The notes: a model not told the origin generated them from the sequence alone. DNA of 8,543 nucleotides from Chloroflexota bacterium (GCA_016208345.1 JACQYG010000112.1:1-8543), one strand, 5' to 3'. Numbered from the stretch's first letter, positions 1 through 7,463 are shown. Translations and numbers: made by a program.

Positions 1-5
1 CTCAG

Positions 6-39
6 CAAAAAAATAAGTGTACCGAAAGTAGTACACTTA
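6..39 (-). terminator. Rho-independent terminator, minus strand
   Basis: On the minus strand a perfect 9-bp inverted repeat (arms 39-31 and 22-14, TAAGTGTAC/GTACACTTA) with an 8-base loop is followed at once by a T-rich run (TTATTTTTTT, about 15-6). This is the classic intrinsic terminator layout. The stem is AT-rich, so strength is uncertain. On the plus strand the hairpin is not followed by T residues, so it should act only on leftward transcription. It would end the candidate small RNA starting near 148 and also any read-through from radA. Confidence 0.8.
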
Positions 40-148
40 GTATGAGGCGAAGCCGACCCCCCGCCTCTCAATACCAACCAGAGCACCCAAGTCCCCGGTT
101 ACCCGTGTTTCCTTTGGTAGCAAGAGCAAAAGTACGACTTGGAATTAC
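6..148 (-). ncRNA. Candidate small structured RNA or terminator-controlled leader, about 140 nt, family unknown
   Basis: The stretch downstream of radA has no convincing complete coding frame but is bounded on the minus strand by a consensus promoter (183-155) and an intrinsic terminator (39-6). The predicted start is near 148. The inferred transcript has several complementary segments: CCAAGTC (142-136) with GACTTGG (93-87), GAGGCG (67-62) with CGCCTC (49-44), and the terminator stem. A further pair, TACCAA (119-114) with TTGGTA (77-72), crosses the first helix, so it could form a pseudoknot or an alternative fold. There is no ATG in the transcript. I looked for tRNA, SRP RNA, T-box and common riboswitch cores and recognised none. 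It could be a free small RNA (a 6S-like RNA cannot be excluded) or a cis-acting leader of a gene beyond the left edge. The promoter and terminator are seen; the RNA itself is inferred. Confidence 0.5.
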
Positions 149-154
149 TCAAGT

Positions 155-183
155 ATATTAGCATACCACTTTACGTTTGTCAA
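155..183 (-). promoter_or_regulatory. Strong sigma-70-type promoter, minus strand
   Basis: On the minus strand a perfect -35 box TTGACA (183-178) is followed by a 17-base spacer and the -10 box TAATAT (160-155). A TGC just before it (163-161) gives an extended -10 motif. The predicted transcription start is near 148. The promoter lies about 90 bases past the radA stop and points left into a stretch without an evident gene, so it most likely drives a small RNA or the leader of a gene outside the window. Confidence 0.7.
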
Positions 184-272
184 AGCAGCGCTCACAAGCC
201 CACACTACACATTTGACTACGATGTTACCTGGAGGAGCCCTCACCAGGGACATCGCCGGACCTCAAGCCGAT

Positions 273-1634
273 TCACCTGGCCCCCTTGAACGCAACTCCC
301 AGCGTCTCCTCCACTGTCCTGAGGCCAACGACCTCGATATCTGGGGTGCCACGCAGGGAGCGTAGGGCAGACTTTGGAAGCAGGCACCGCCGGAACCCCA
401 GCTTGGCCGCCTCATTGAGCCTCTTTTCCACCTGGGTCACCGCGCGCAACTCGCCGGAAAGGCCGATCTCTCCAATGACCACCATGTCCATTGGCACCGG
501 CATATTGCGTATGCTAGAAACAATGGCCAGGGCCACTCCCAGGTCCACCGCCGGCTCGCCAACCTGGAAGCCGCCCACAACGTTGACGAACAGGTCTTGA
601 TCGCCCAACCTCAAACCAACGCGCTTGGACAAAACGGCGGTGAGCATCAGCAGACGATTGAAGTCTATCCCGTTGGGCGTACGCCGGGGTAGGCCGAAGC
701 TGGTGGCACTGGTCAACGCCTGGATTTCCAAAAGGATCGGCCTGGTTCCCTCCAGCGTGACCACCACCGTAGAGCCCACGCCACTGGAGCGCTCTGAGAG
801 GAAAACCTCCGATGGATTCGGCACCTCCACCATGCCATCCTCACGCATCTCGAAGACCCCGATCTCGTTGGTGGACCCGAAGCGGTTCTTGACCGCTCTC
901 AGCAAACGGTACGACTGAAACCTCTCTCCCTCCAGGTATAAAACCGTGTCAACGATGTGCTCCAGCACCCTGGGCCCGGCAATGGCGCCCTCCTTGGTGA
1001 CATGGCCCACTAAAAATACCGGCACGTGGGTGGCCTTTGCCACCTGCATCAACCTCAGGGTGCACTCTCTCAATTGGCCCACGCTGCCGGCAGCAGACTC
1101 CAGCTCATCGCTGTAGGCCGTCTGGATGGAGTCGATCACCACCAGCCGTGGCAGCAGGTTCTCGATGCATTCGGCGATCTGGGCCAGGGAGGTCTCCGCC
1201 AAGACCAAAAGCTTATCGCCTTTCACTCCCAGCCGCATCGCCCGCATCTTTATCTGTTGGGCGGACTCCTCACCAGACACATACAGCACCGGCCCGCCCA
1301 CGGCTAGGTCCGAGCACAGCTGAAGCAGGAGCGTGGACTTGCCGATCCCTGGCTCTCCTCCCAGCAAGACCAGCGAGCCCGGCACGATGCCGCCGCCCAG
1401 AACCCGCGTGAATTCGCTCATGGAAAGGCTGATACGGCGGAAACCCTCCGAGTTTACCTCCGTCAGTGGCACAGGGGCCTTGGCCGGTACTACAGACGAA
1501 ACAGGAGAGCCGGTAAGGCTCTCCTTGGTTTCCACAAAGCTATTCCATGCCTCACAGTCGGGACAGCGCCCCAGCCAGCGGAGGCTCTGACTGCCGCACT
1601 GCTGGCACACGTATATAGTTCGCGCCCTGGTCAT
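273..1634 (-). CDS. radA: DNA repair protein RadA (Sms)
   Basis: RadA is a cytoplasmic RecA-like ATPase that processes recombination intermediates and drives branch migration during homologous recombination and repair. The 453-residue protein has the usual full length. It has an N-terminal zinc finger with C10, C13, C24 and C27, and a RecA-type core with Walker A GEPGIGKS (93-100) and Walker B VVID (165-168). The RadA-specific KNRFG motif is at 249-253. A C-terminal Lon-protease-like domain (about 290-453) carries a GEPAVDLGVALA segment; in this family that domain is a DNA-binding scaffold without protease activity. The ATG overlaps the clpC stop as ATGA, and a GGAG sits 8 bases upstream inside clpC, so translation is probably coupled. 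clpC-radA adjacency is common in bacteria. The 14-bp palindrome at 1641-1654 overlaps the ribosome binding site. Confidence 0.97.
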   Translation of the reverse strand: MTRARTIYVCQQCGSQSLRWLGRCPDCEAWNSFVETKESLTGSPVSSVVPAKAPVPLTEVNSEGFRRISLSMSEFTRVLGGGIVPGSLVLLGGEPGIGKSTLLLQLCSDLAVGGPVLYVSGEESAQQIKMRAMRLGVKGDKLLVLAETSLAQIAECIENLLPRLVVIDSIQTAYSDELESAAGSVGQLRECTLRLMQVAKATHVPVFLVGHVTKEGAIAGPRVLEHIVDTVLYLEGERFQSYRLLRAVKNRFGSTNEIGVFEMREDGMVEVPNPSEVFLSERSSGVGSTVVVTLEGTRPILLEIQALTSATSFGLPRRTPNGIDFNRLLMLTAVLSKRVGLRLGDQDLFVNVVGGFQVGEPAVDLGVALAIVSSIRNMPVPMDMVVIGEIGLSGELRAVTQVEKRLNEAAKLGFRRCLLPKSALRSLRGTPDIEVVGLRTVEETLGVAFKGAR

Positions 1635-4099
1635 GAGGAAGTCTCCATGGAGACCATAGCCTCCAGGTGTAGGTGATCCCCCTCTCGCTCTACCATGACC
1701 GTATCACCGGTATGGAACTTGCCTGCCAGCAACCCTTCAGAGAGAGGGTCGTCTACCAGATTCTGGATCGCCCGTCGCATGGGTCGCGCCCCGTTCTTGG
1801 GGTCAAAACCCTTTTCCACCAGGAGGTCCTTGGCGCTCTCACTTATGGAGAGAGTGATCTGCTGCTCGCTCAGCCTTTTTTGAACCTCAGCTAACATCAG
1901 CTCGACTATCTGCCGAATATGCTCCGGGGTGAGGGCATGAAAAACCACCACCGCATCGATGCGATTCAGCAACTCAGGCTTGAAGGTACGCTTGAGCTCT
2001 GCGGTGACCTTGTCTCTCATTTTCTCATACTCGGAGTGCGCCAGTTTTTCCCGGTCCTGCACGGTGCGAAAACCGAGTGTGGTTTCCTTCATCAGTTGTT
2101 CGGCCCCGATATTCGAGGTCATAGTGATAATCGTGTTCCGAAAATCGACCCTGCGCCCTCGCGCGTCAGTCAGGTAGCCATCTTCCAGTATCTGCAGCAG
2201 GATGCTCCAAACCTCGGGATGTGCCTTCTCTATCTCATCGAACAGGATCACTGCATACGACTTCCGGTGAATGGCCTCGGTAAGCTCTCCGCCCTCCTCA
2301 TAGCCTACGTATCCGGGAGGTGCGCCGATCAGCCGAGCCACGGTGTGGCGCTCTACAAACTCGGACATGTCGATCTTGATCAGGGCCTCTTCGCTGCCAA
2401 ACATGAATTCAGCCAGGGCCTTGGCGAGCTCGGTCTTGCCAACTCCGGTTGGGCCCAGGAAGATAAAGGAGCCTATGGGACGTTTGGGATCCTTCAGACC
2501 GGCCCTGGCCCGACGGACCGCCCTGGCTACCGTGTTGATCGCTTCCTCCTGTCCGACGATACGCCGGTGTAAGGCGCTCTCCATGTGCAATAAACGCTCG
2601 GACTCCTCGGTAGCGATACGACTCAGTGGAATCCCCGTCCACATGGACACGACGTAGGCGATGTCCTCTTCTGTCACCACGGGCCGGGCTGAGACTGGTT
2701 CTTCTTCGGTACCATGCGGTATTAAGCCGATCCGGTCCCGCAATTGCCTCTCGCGATCCCGCAGGCGGGCGGCCAGTTCGTAGTGCTGTTCAGCGACCGC
2801 GATCTCCTTTTCTTTTTGCAGCTTTTCCAGCTCCTGTTGCTGCTCCACCAGCGCCACGGGGCGACTGACCTTGTAGAGCCGAACCCGGGAGGCGGCTTCG
2901 TCGATCAGGTCTATGGCTTTATCCGGAAGGTGCCGGTCCGTAACGTAGCGGGAGGCGAGACGCGCCGCCGACCTGAGCACTCCTTCGGAGAAAAGCACCC
3001 CATGGTGAGCCTCATAGCGTGGCTTCAGACCCTTGAGGATCTCTATGGTTTCTTCCAGCGTCGGTTCCTGGACCGAAACCGGTTGGAAGCGCCGTTCCAG
3101 TGCGGCGTCTCGTTCGATGTACTTCCGGTAATCGTCCAGGGTAGTGGCGCCAATGCACTGCAGCTCGCCTCTGGACAGGGCAGGCTTGAGGATATTGGCC
3201 GCGTCCAGGGTGCCAGAGGCCGAACCGGCGCCAACCAGGGTATGGATCTCGTCGATGAACAGGATGCTGGAACTATCCTTGATCTCCTTGATTACTTGCT
3301 TCAACCTTTCTTCGAATTGGCCGCGATACATCGTGCCCGCCACCAGGCTGCCCATGTCCAGCATCAGGAGCCGTTTGTCGGCCAAGCTGCGGGGCACCTC
3401 GCCCGACACCAATTTTTGCGCCAGCCCTTCTACAATTGCCGTCTTGCCGACCCCTGGGTCACCCACCAAAACCGGATTGTTCTTGGTACGTCGAGAGAGG
3501 ATCTGGATAACTCGTTCGATCTCCTTCTGGCGGCCGATAACCGGGTCCAGCTTCCCCGCCCGGGCGGCGGCGGTCAGATCATAGCCCAGTTGATCCACAA
3601 ATGGCGTTTTTACCTGACGCTTCCCCTCCTGGACCCCAGCAGGGCTTTGGCTCAAGAGTTGTACCGTCTCACCGCGTACGCGGTCCAGGTTTATGCCCAG
3701 TCGTTCCAGCACTCCTACGGCGATGCCCTCGCGCTCACGCACCAGGCCGAGCAGAAGGTGCTCGGTCCCCACGTAGTGGTGGCCCAAGCGTCTGGCCTCA
3801 TCAACGGCATACTCCAGGACCTTCTTGGCTCTGGGAGTCAGGCCAGCTTCGCCCAGCATCAATCGGTCACCGCGGCCGATGATGAATTCCACCGCCCCCC
3901 TGACCCGGTCCAAATCCACGCCCATGCCAGCTAGAACCTGGGCTGCAGTCCCCTCGCCCTCGCGAACCAGACCGATCAGGATGTGTTCTGTACCTATGTA
4001 ATTATGATTGAACCTCTGAGCCTCTTCCTGAGCATACAGCAGCGCTTTCCTTGCCCTCTCCGTGAAGCGCTCGGTAAAAAGATCGAAGCTCTCCGCCAT
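1631..4099 (-). CDS. clpC: ATP-dependent Clp protease ATP-binding subunit ClpC
   Basis: ClpC is a hexameric AAA+ unfoldase that feeds proteins into the ClpP peptidase and handles damaged or regulatory proteins. The 822 residues match the family length. In order: two Clp-N repeats (about 5-75 and 80-150, each with a GTEH-type motif), the first AAA+ domain with Walker A GDPGVGKT (213-220) and Walker B FIDE (281-284), and a short middle domain with a UVR-like coiled-coil segment (about 425-455). The second AAA+ domain follows, with Walker A GPTGVGKT (549-556) and LFDE (619-622), then the C-terminal small domain. The short middle domain argues for ClpC rather than ClpB. An LGF tripeptide (675-677) fits the ClpP-docking loop; clpP is not in the window. 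The start ATG follows GAGGGGAG a few bases upstream. No ctsR, mcsA or mcsB precedes it, and no CtsR or CIRCE operator was seen. Confidence 0.97.
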   Translation of the reverse strand: MAESFDLFTERFTERARKALLYAQEEAQRFNHNYIGTEHILIGLVREGEGTAAQVLAGMGVDLDRVRGAVEFIIGRGDRLMLGEAGLTPRAKKVLEYAVDEARRLGHHYVGTEHLLLGLVREREGIAVGVLERLGINLDRVRGETVQLLSQSPAGVQEGKRQVKTPFVDQLGYDLTAAARAGKLDPVIGRQKEIERVIQILSRRTKNNPVLVGDPGVGKTAIVEGLAQKLVSGEVPRSLADKRLLMLDMGSLVAGTMYRGQFEERLKQVIKEIKDSSSILFIDEIHTLVGAGSASGTLDAANILKPALSRGELQCIGATTLDDYRKYIERDAALERRFQPVSVQEPTLEETIEILKGLKPRYEAHHGVLFSEGVLRSAARLASRYVTDRHLPDKAIDLIDEAASRVRLYKVSRPVALVEQQQELEKLQKEKEIAVAEQHYELAARLRDRERQLRDRIGLIPHGTEEEPVSARPVVTEEDIAYVVSMWTGIPLSRIATEESERLLHMESALHRRIVGQEEAINTVARAVRRARAGLKDPKRPIGSFIFLGPTGVGKTELAKALAEFMFGSEEALIKIDMSEFVERHTVARLIGAPPGYVGYEEGGELTEAIHRKSYAVILFDEIEKAHPEVWSILLQILEDGYLTDARGRRVDFRNTIITMTSNIGAEQLMKETTLGFRTVQDREKLAHSEYEKMRDKVTAELKRTFKPELLNRIDAVVVFHALTPEHIRQIVELMLAEVQKRLSEQQITLSISESAKDLLVEKGFDPKNGARPMRRAIQNLVDDPLSEGLLAGKFHTGDTVMVEREGDHLHLEAMVSMETSS
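1641..1654. repeat. 14-bp perfect palindrome over the radA ribosome binding site
   Basis: GTCTCCATGGAGAC reads the same on both strands. In the clpC mRNA it can fold as a 5-bp stem (GTCTC/GAGAC) with a CATG loop. The 3' arm includes most of the GGAG (1646-1643) that is the best Shine-Dalgarno for radA. It lies within the last codons of clpC, so ribosomes finishing clpC would open it. The palindrome is seen; a regulatory role is inference and it may be chance. Confidence 0.4.
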
Positions 4100-4135
4100 A
4101 CTCCCCTCGCTGTCTCGTCACCACCCCCGATGCTC

Positions 4136-4158
4136 GCACACCAGGCTGTTCGGTGTGC
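4136..4158. repeat. Inverted repeat (7-bp stem, 9-base loop) between the S1 gene and clpC
   Basis: In the 79-base gap between the S1 gene stop and the clpC start, GCACACC and GGTGTGC form a perfect 7-bp stem around a 9-base loop (arms 4136-4142 and 4152-4158). No T-run follows on the minus strand, so it is not a standard intrinsic terminator. It could stabilise an mRNA end, cause partial attenuation, or be a regulator's operator. The rest of the gap shows no clear promoter, so clpC is probably transcribed from upstream. Confidence 0.5.
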
Positions 4159-4178
4159 CCAAATGTACTATGGCTGGG

Positions 4179-5510
4179 CTACTCATCCCCCGTTTTCTCC
4201 GGCCCCGTGACCTCTGTGCTAATGGCCTCTACCACCTCTTCGGGGGAGGGTTGCTCTGGCTCGGCGGCGCGCTCGGCCGAAACCCCGGCCTGATCGGCCG
4301 TCGCCATGCCGGTGTCGATCTCACGGGCCTGTTTTAGACTGAGCCCCAGACGGTGCCTGGCATTGTCGATTTTGATGATGCGCACCATCACTTTCTCGCC
4401 CACCTTAACCAGGCTTTTGGGATGGACTACCCGCCCCTCGGTCAGCTCAGAAACATGAACCAGGCCTTCAATGCCATTTTCTACCTCGACAAAAGCGCCG
4501 AAATTGGCCAACTTGGTTACCGTTCCTCTCACCAGGTCTCCCACCTGGTGCTCCTGGGTAAAGGCGGTCCAGGGTTCCGGCTGAAGGCGCTTCAGGCTCA
4601 GGGCGATACGTTTCTTCTCTTTGTCTACCGAGAGCACGTACACCTCCACCTGGTCGCCGACATGGAGCACATCGCTGGGATGGGACACCGGATACCAGGA
4701 GAGTTCCGACAAATGAACCAGGCCATCGGCGCCGCCCAGATCGATGAAAGCGCCGAAGTCGCACAAGCTGCTCACCTTGCCTTGTCGGATATCACCCTCC
4801 AGGAGCTCGGTCAAGAGTCGCTCCTTTTGCCCATCTCGCCACTGGCGCAGCGCCGCCAGCTCCGAAAGGATCAGGCGGTTTTTGGCCTGATCCACCTCGA
4901 TTATCTTGAGCCGCAACTGCCGGCCCATCATTTTGCTCAGCCGAGTTTCTAACTGTTCCTTAGGCTCGGTCTCTTCTGCACTTTGGGGTTGACGGTTTCT
5001 GGTTCGAAGCTCCGCTACCTGAGAAGCGGGCACAAACCCCCGTATCTCACCGTAGCGGACGATGAGCCCGCCCTTATTGTAGCCGATCACCTCGGCCTCC
5101 AGAAGATCCCCGTCGTCGAACTGCTTCCTCGCTCGACGCCAATCGTGTTGAGCCCTGGCCCTGGCCAGTGACAGAACGACGTTGCCTTCTTTGTTTTCGG
5201 GCTGTATAACGTAGACCAGCACGCTATCGCCCACCGACAGGGACGTAGAGGCCGGTTCCAGGCCAAGCTCGTTGAGGCGGATCACCCCCTCAGTCTTGTA
5301 GCCGATATCAACCAGTATCTCATCCCGGTCCACCCGCACTATCACACCCTCGACGATATCGCCTCGCTTCAAGCCGTGATACTGTTCAGTGGTGGGGAAG
5401 TAGTTCTCCATCCGGGCCGAGCCTGCCGCCTTCTCTTTGTTTGCGGGCTGCGGGGCTTCTTGCTGGTTTTGCATTCCCTCTACACACCTGAGGTCAATCA
5501 AGCCAAACAT
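4179..5510 (-). CDS. rpsA: S1-domain RNA-binding protein, 30S ribosomal protein S1-like
   Basis: This protein has four S1 OB-fold RNA-binding repeats (about residues 48-118, 134-218, 237-308 and 321-394), like the shorter S1 proteins of Gram-positive-type bacteria. The third and fourth repeats are the most canonical, with FGAFIDLGGADGLVHLSEL and FGAFVEVENGIEGLVHVSEL. The second carries a charged insertion (about 168-190). An acidic low-complexity tail (about 400-443) follows. The likely role is binding mRNA at the 30S subunit or as a free translation factor; a general S1-domain regulator is the alternative. The ATG at 5510 gives 443 residues, but a strong promoter ends at the base next to it, so transcription would begin inside this frame. 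Met13 (5474), with AGGTG ten bases before it, or Met34 (5411) just before the first S1 domain, are likelier starts. Distance and orientation suggest it leads the clpC-radA group. Confidence 0.88.
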   Translation of the reverse strand: MFGLIDLRCVEGMQNQQEAPQPANKEKAAGSARMENYFPTTEQYHGLKRGDIVEGVIVRVDRDEILVDIGYKTEGVIRLNELGLEPASTSLSVGDSVLVYVIQPENKEGNVVLSLARARAQHDWRRARKQFDDGDLLEAEVIGYNKGGLIVRYGEIRGFVPASQVAELRTRNRQPQSAEETEPKEQLETRLSKMMGRQLRLKIIEVDQAKNRLILSELAALRQWRDGQKERLLTELLEGDIRQGKVSSLCDFGAFIDLGGADGLVHLSELSWYPVSHPSDVLHVGDQVEVYVLSVDKEKKRIALSLKRLQPEPWTAFTQEHQVGDLVRGTVTKLANFGAFVEVENGIEGLVHVSELTEGRVVHPKSLVKVGEKVMVRIIKIDNARHRLGLSLKQAREIDTGMATADQAGVSAERAAEPEQPSPEEVVEAISTEVTGPEKTGDE

Positions 5511-5539
5511 ATTATAATTAATTCCCAGTCAAAAAGCAA
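5511..5539 (-). promoter_or_regulatory. Near-consensus sigma-70-type promoter for the S1-clpC-radA group
   Basis: In the 43-base gap on the minus strand, -35 TTGCTT (5539-5534) is separated by 17 bases from a perfect -10 box TATAAT (5516-5511). The predicted start of transcription is near 5504. A TTGACT nearer the -10 (5532-5527) leaves only a 10-base spacer, so it is not the -35 box. The -10 box directly abuts the ATG at 5510, which bears on the start codon of the S1 gene. Confidence 0.7.
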
Positions 5540-5553
5540 ATCAAGGCAGGGGC

Positions 5554-5697
5554 CTAGAACCAGCGTCGCCTGAGCTCGTCCAGACGCCCATCGTGCCTCA
5601 TCTGGCCTAGTGCGGCTTCGATCGCCCTCAGCAGTGCCTGATCACGCACCCGAACGGCTATCACGTAGGGCTCCGGGTCCAGGGGTCTGCCGACCCG
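5554..5697 (-). pseudogene. Out-of-frame C-terminal remnant of the solute-binding protein
   Basis: This 47-codon frame, ending at TAG 5556-5554, has no start of its own. It encodes the expected end of a family 3 solute-binding protein: VGRPLDPEPYVIAV is the strand returning to lobe 1, and the C-terminal helices end in LDELRRRWF, as family members typically do. It is offset from the upstream frame. Joining the frames at residue 212 gives ...ADFVE then RVGRP..., which lacks about 14 residues usual between these motifs. Rejoining the frames needs a missing stretch of 3n+2 bases (for example 41 or 44). This is either a real deletion or an assembly error. Confidence 0.75.
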
Positions 5698-6334
5698 CCT
5701 CCACGAAGTCAGCTATAGTGACATCCACCTGTCCGGCTGCCACCGCGTCCAGGGCCTCCTGGCCGGTGGGGAATCCCTGAAGGCGCACATCGCTTCCTTT
5801 CCCTAGCAGCTTCTTGGCCGCGCTCTCTGCCGCCGAGCCACGCTCCACCGCCACCCTCTTTCCATTCAGGTCCGAGGGGTCGCGAATGGCTGTGTTGCCT
5901 CGGGCCACCACTGTCACCTGACCTCCGGTCAGGTAAGAGGCGGAGAATGCCATGTCCCTGGTCATTTCGGGGGCATACTGAAAGGCAGAGATGACGGCGT
6001 CCGCTCGCCTGGTGAGCAGGGCATCGTAGAGGCTGTCAAAACCCATGTTCACAAACTCCACCTTGACCCCCATGCTGCCAGCGATCTGCCGGGCCAGGTC
6101 CACGTCAAAGCCCGAGAACGCGCCGTCCTGCTCCATCTCGAACGGTGGATACGAGGCATCCAGGGCCACCCTTAAGACCCCAGCTTCCTCGACCAGGGTC
6201 AGGCTGAGATCTATGCGTTTAGGGGCAGGGACAAGTGTTACGAACAGCACCAGTGCGAAGACCGCCGCCGCACTCAAGATCAGCCTCTTGGGCAGATTAG
6301 GATGTCCGAACCTCCCCTTTAAGGCATTCCTCAT
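5642..6334 (-). CDS. Amino-acid-type ABC transporter substrate-binding protein (SBP_bac_3), frameshifted at the C-terminus
   Basis: This is an extracytoplasmic solute receptor of the family 3 type, which usually delivers amino acids or similar small molecules to an ABC importer. After a basic N-terminus there is one hydrophobic segment (about 18-35), an uncleaved anchor or a Sec signal with possible cleavage near VPA (36-37); there is no lipobox cysteine. The mature start VLRVALDASYPPFE (53-66) and the family signature GFDVDLARQIA (75-85) are clear, followed by ISAFQYAPEMTRD with a likely ligand-binding Arg126. The reading frame leaves the family after ADFVE (208-212) and ends in an 18-residue unrelated tail at 230, about 40 residues short of the normal length. 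The remaining C-terminus lies out of frame at 5697-5554. The ATG overlaps the glycosidase stop as ATGA, with GAGG six bases upstream. No permease or ATPase is in the window. The product as read is probably non-functional. Confidence 0.85.
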   Translation of the reverse strand: MRNALKGRFGHPNLPKRLILSAAAVFALVLFVTLVPAPKRIDLSLTLVEEAGVLRVALDASYPPFEMEQDGAFSGFDVDLARQIAGSMGVKVEFVNMGFDSLYDALLTRRADAVISAFQYAPEMTRDMAFSASYLTGGQVTVVARGNTAIRDPSDLNGKRVAVERGSAAESAAKKLLGKGSDVRLQGFPTGQEALDAVAAGQVDVTIADFVEAGRQTPGPGALRDSRSGA

Positions 6335-7431
6335 CGCTGGCCTCGGGCGTATTTGGCGGTCTCCACGTAGACCGGCCTGGGTGTGAAATCGGCGTTGACG
6401 AAAGCAAAATAATCATTGTAACTGCGGGTCGGCTTCGGAAATCGAAAGGCCCAAAGGGCCACTGCCCGGCACCACGGCCACTCCTCCAGGGCCTTTTGGT
6501 AGGCCCGTACGGTGTACTCAGTCCTTTGGGCCGGACGCACCGCCTTCGTCCAGCGAGGATGGTCGTTCCAACCGCCCTCGGTGATGAAACAGGGTTTGGT
6601 CCCATCGCCGTTGCGCTCCATCACCTGGTGGATCAACTCCGCCCGGGCGAAGTTGAGACGATCCAGGGCGGCCTCATGGTCAGGAGGCACGTTCCAGCCA
6701 TAGGCATGGATCGCCATGCCATCAAAGTAGGGCCGGGCGCCGGCGTCATACATCTGTTGCAGGTAGATGAGGTCGTTAAGGCCATTGGGGCTGCCCGGGC
6801 TTTCCAGGGTGGGAGCCAGGCCTGCGGCCAGGACCGTCGCCTCCGGCGAGGCCTCCTTGGCGCGGAGATACGCCGTTTTCAAGAGTTGGGTATAGGCCAC
6901 CGGGTCGACCTGGCGAAACCCCCATGCTATGGCCAGGTTCGGCTCGTTCCAGATGATGTAGTACTTGATGCGGTTCTTGAAATGACGCACGAAGGCATAC
7001 ACGAAATCGCCAAAATCGGCGTAACGCTCCGGCTCCAGGTAACTGGAGGTGGTTTCCTTGGGCCGGGCCCAGGCCGGCACGTAGTCTATCCGGGCGATCA
7101 GCGTCAGCCCCTCGGCATACGCGTACTCGCTCACCATCTCGGCGTGGGTCCAGCCAAACTGGTTCTTGCTGGGTTCCATGTAGGCCCAGGGGAAATACTC
7201 CACCACCCAGGATGCTCCCATCTCCCGCACCATCTCCATGGTGCGTTTGATCTTCCACTCCTCCACTTCATCGGTCAGGCGAGTATGAACCCCCATCTTT
7301 GGGTTGATGCTCTCCACATGCTTGGGCTCGCCGGCCTTGAAGCGCTGGAGGTTGCCGGTGGCCAAGGGCAGGAGGGCCAGGGCCAGGATGAAAACCAGGA
7401 GCGTGCGTTGCCTGGGCATGGGGATGCTCAT
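6331..7431 (-). CDS. Exported clan GH-A glycoside hydrolase, GH39/cellulase-like
   Basis: This 366-residue protein has a short basic N-terminus and a hydrophobic segment (about 10-25), so it is secreted or membrane-anchored. The body is a (beta/alpha)8 barrel of the retaining clan GH-A type. The likely acid/base is Glu163 in WNEPN (161-165), and the likely nucleophile is Glu285 in FITEGGW (282-288). IHAYG (241-245) and the late LWAFRF (326-331) are further barrel motifs. The closest functional picture is a GH39-like glycosidase such as PslG, which acts on exopolysaccharide next to its biosynthesis genes; the substrate here is unknown. The gene follows the membrane-protein gene after 32 bases and overlaps the next gene by ATGA, so the three are probably cotranscribed. 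The ribosome binding site before the chosen ATG is weak (GAAAG). An ATG four codons later is possible but has no better site. Confidence 0.85.
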   Translation of the reverse strand: MSIPMPRQRTLLVFILALALLPLATGNLQRFKAGEPKHVESINPKMGVHTRLTDEVEEWKIKRTMEMVREMGASWVVEYFPWAYMEPSKNQFGWTHAEMVSEYAYAEGLTLIARIDYVPAWARPKETTSSYLEPERYADFGDFVYAFVRHFKNRIKYYIIWNEPNLAIAWGFRQVDPVAYTQLLKTAYLRAKEASPEATVLAAGLAPTLESPGSPNGLNDLIYLQQMYDAGARPYFDGMAIHAYGWNVPPDHEAALDRLNFARAELIHQVMERNGDGTKPCFITEGGWNDHPRWTKAVRPAQRTEYTVRAYQKALEEWPWCRAVALWAFRFPKPTRSYNDYFAFVNADFTPRPVYVETAKYARGQR

Positions 7432-7463
7432 AAAGCTTTCAAAAGTGTGGGCAGCAGGTCTTC

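Noticed and set aside
1..86. Minus-strand frame from GTG at 86, open to the left edge, with GGGGA five bases upstream
   Set aside because: It would run straight through the terminator-like hairpin and T-run, and the translation is not recognisable. It cannot be fully excluded without sequence to the left.
40..272. tRNA, SRP RNA or T-box in the left intergenic stretch
   Set aside because: No T-loop GGTTCGAATCC-like motif, no SRP GGAAGCAGC-like core and no T-box sequence could be found on either strand.
177..365. Small plus-strand frame with a TTG start at the left end
   Set aside because: It overlaps the radA 3' end, has a low-complexity translation and no ribosome binding site.
2744..3934. 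396-codon open frame on the plus strand
   Set aside because: It is antisense to clpC, whose domains and motifs are unmistakable. The frame is an effect of GC-rich codon use and has no recognisable family.
4353..4952. 199-codon open frame on the plus strand
   Set aside because: It is antisense to the S1 repeats, and its sequence only mirrors the repeats in the other strand.
5544..5555. Small hairpin AGGC-loop-GCCT after the solute-binding gene as a terminator
   Set aside because: The stem is only 4 bp and the following T-run is interrupted and doubles as the promoter region, so it is too weak to call.
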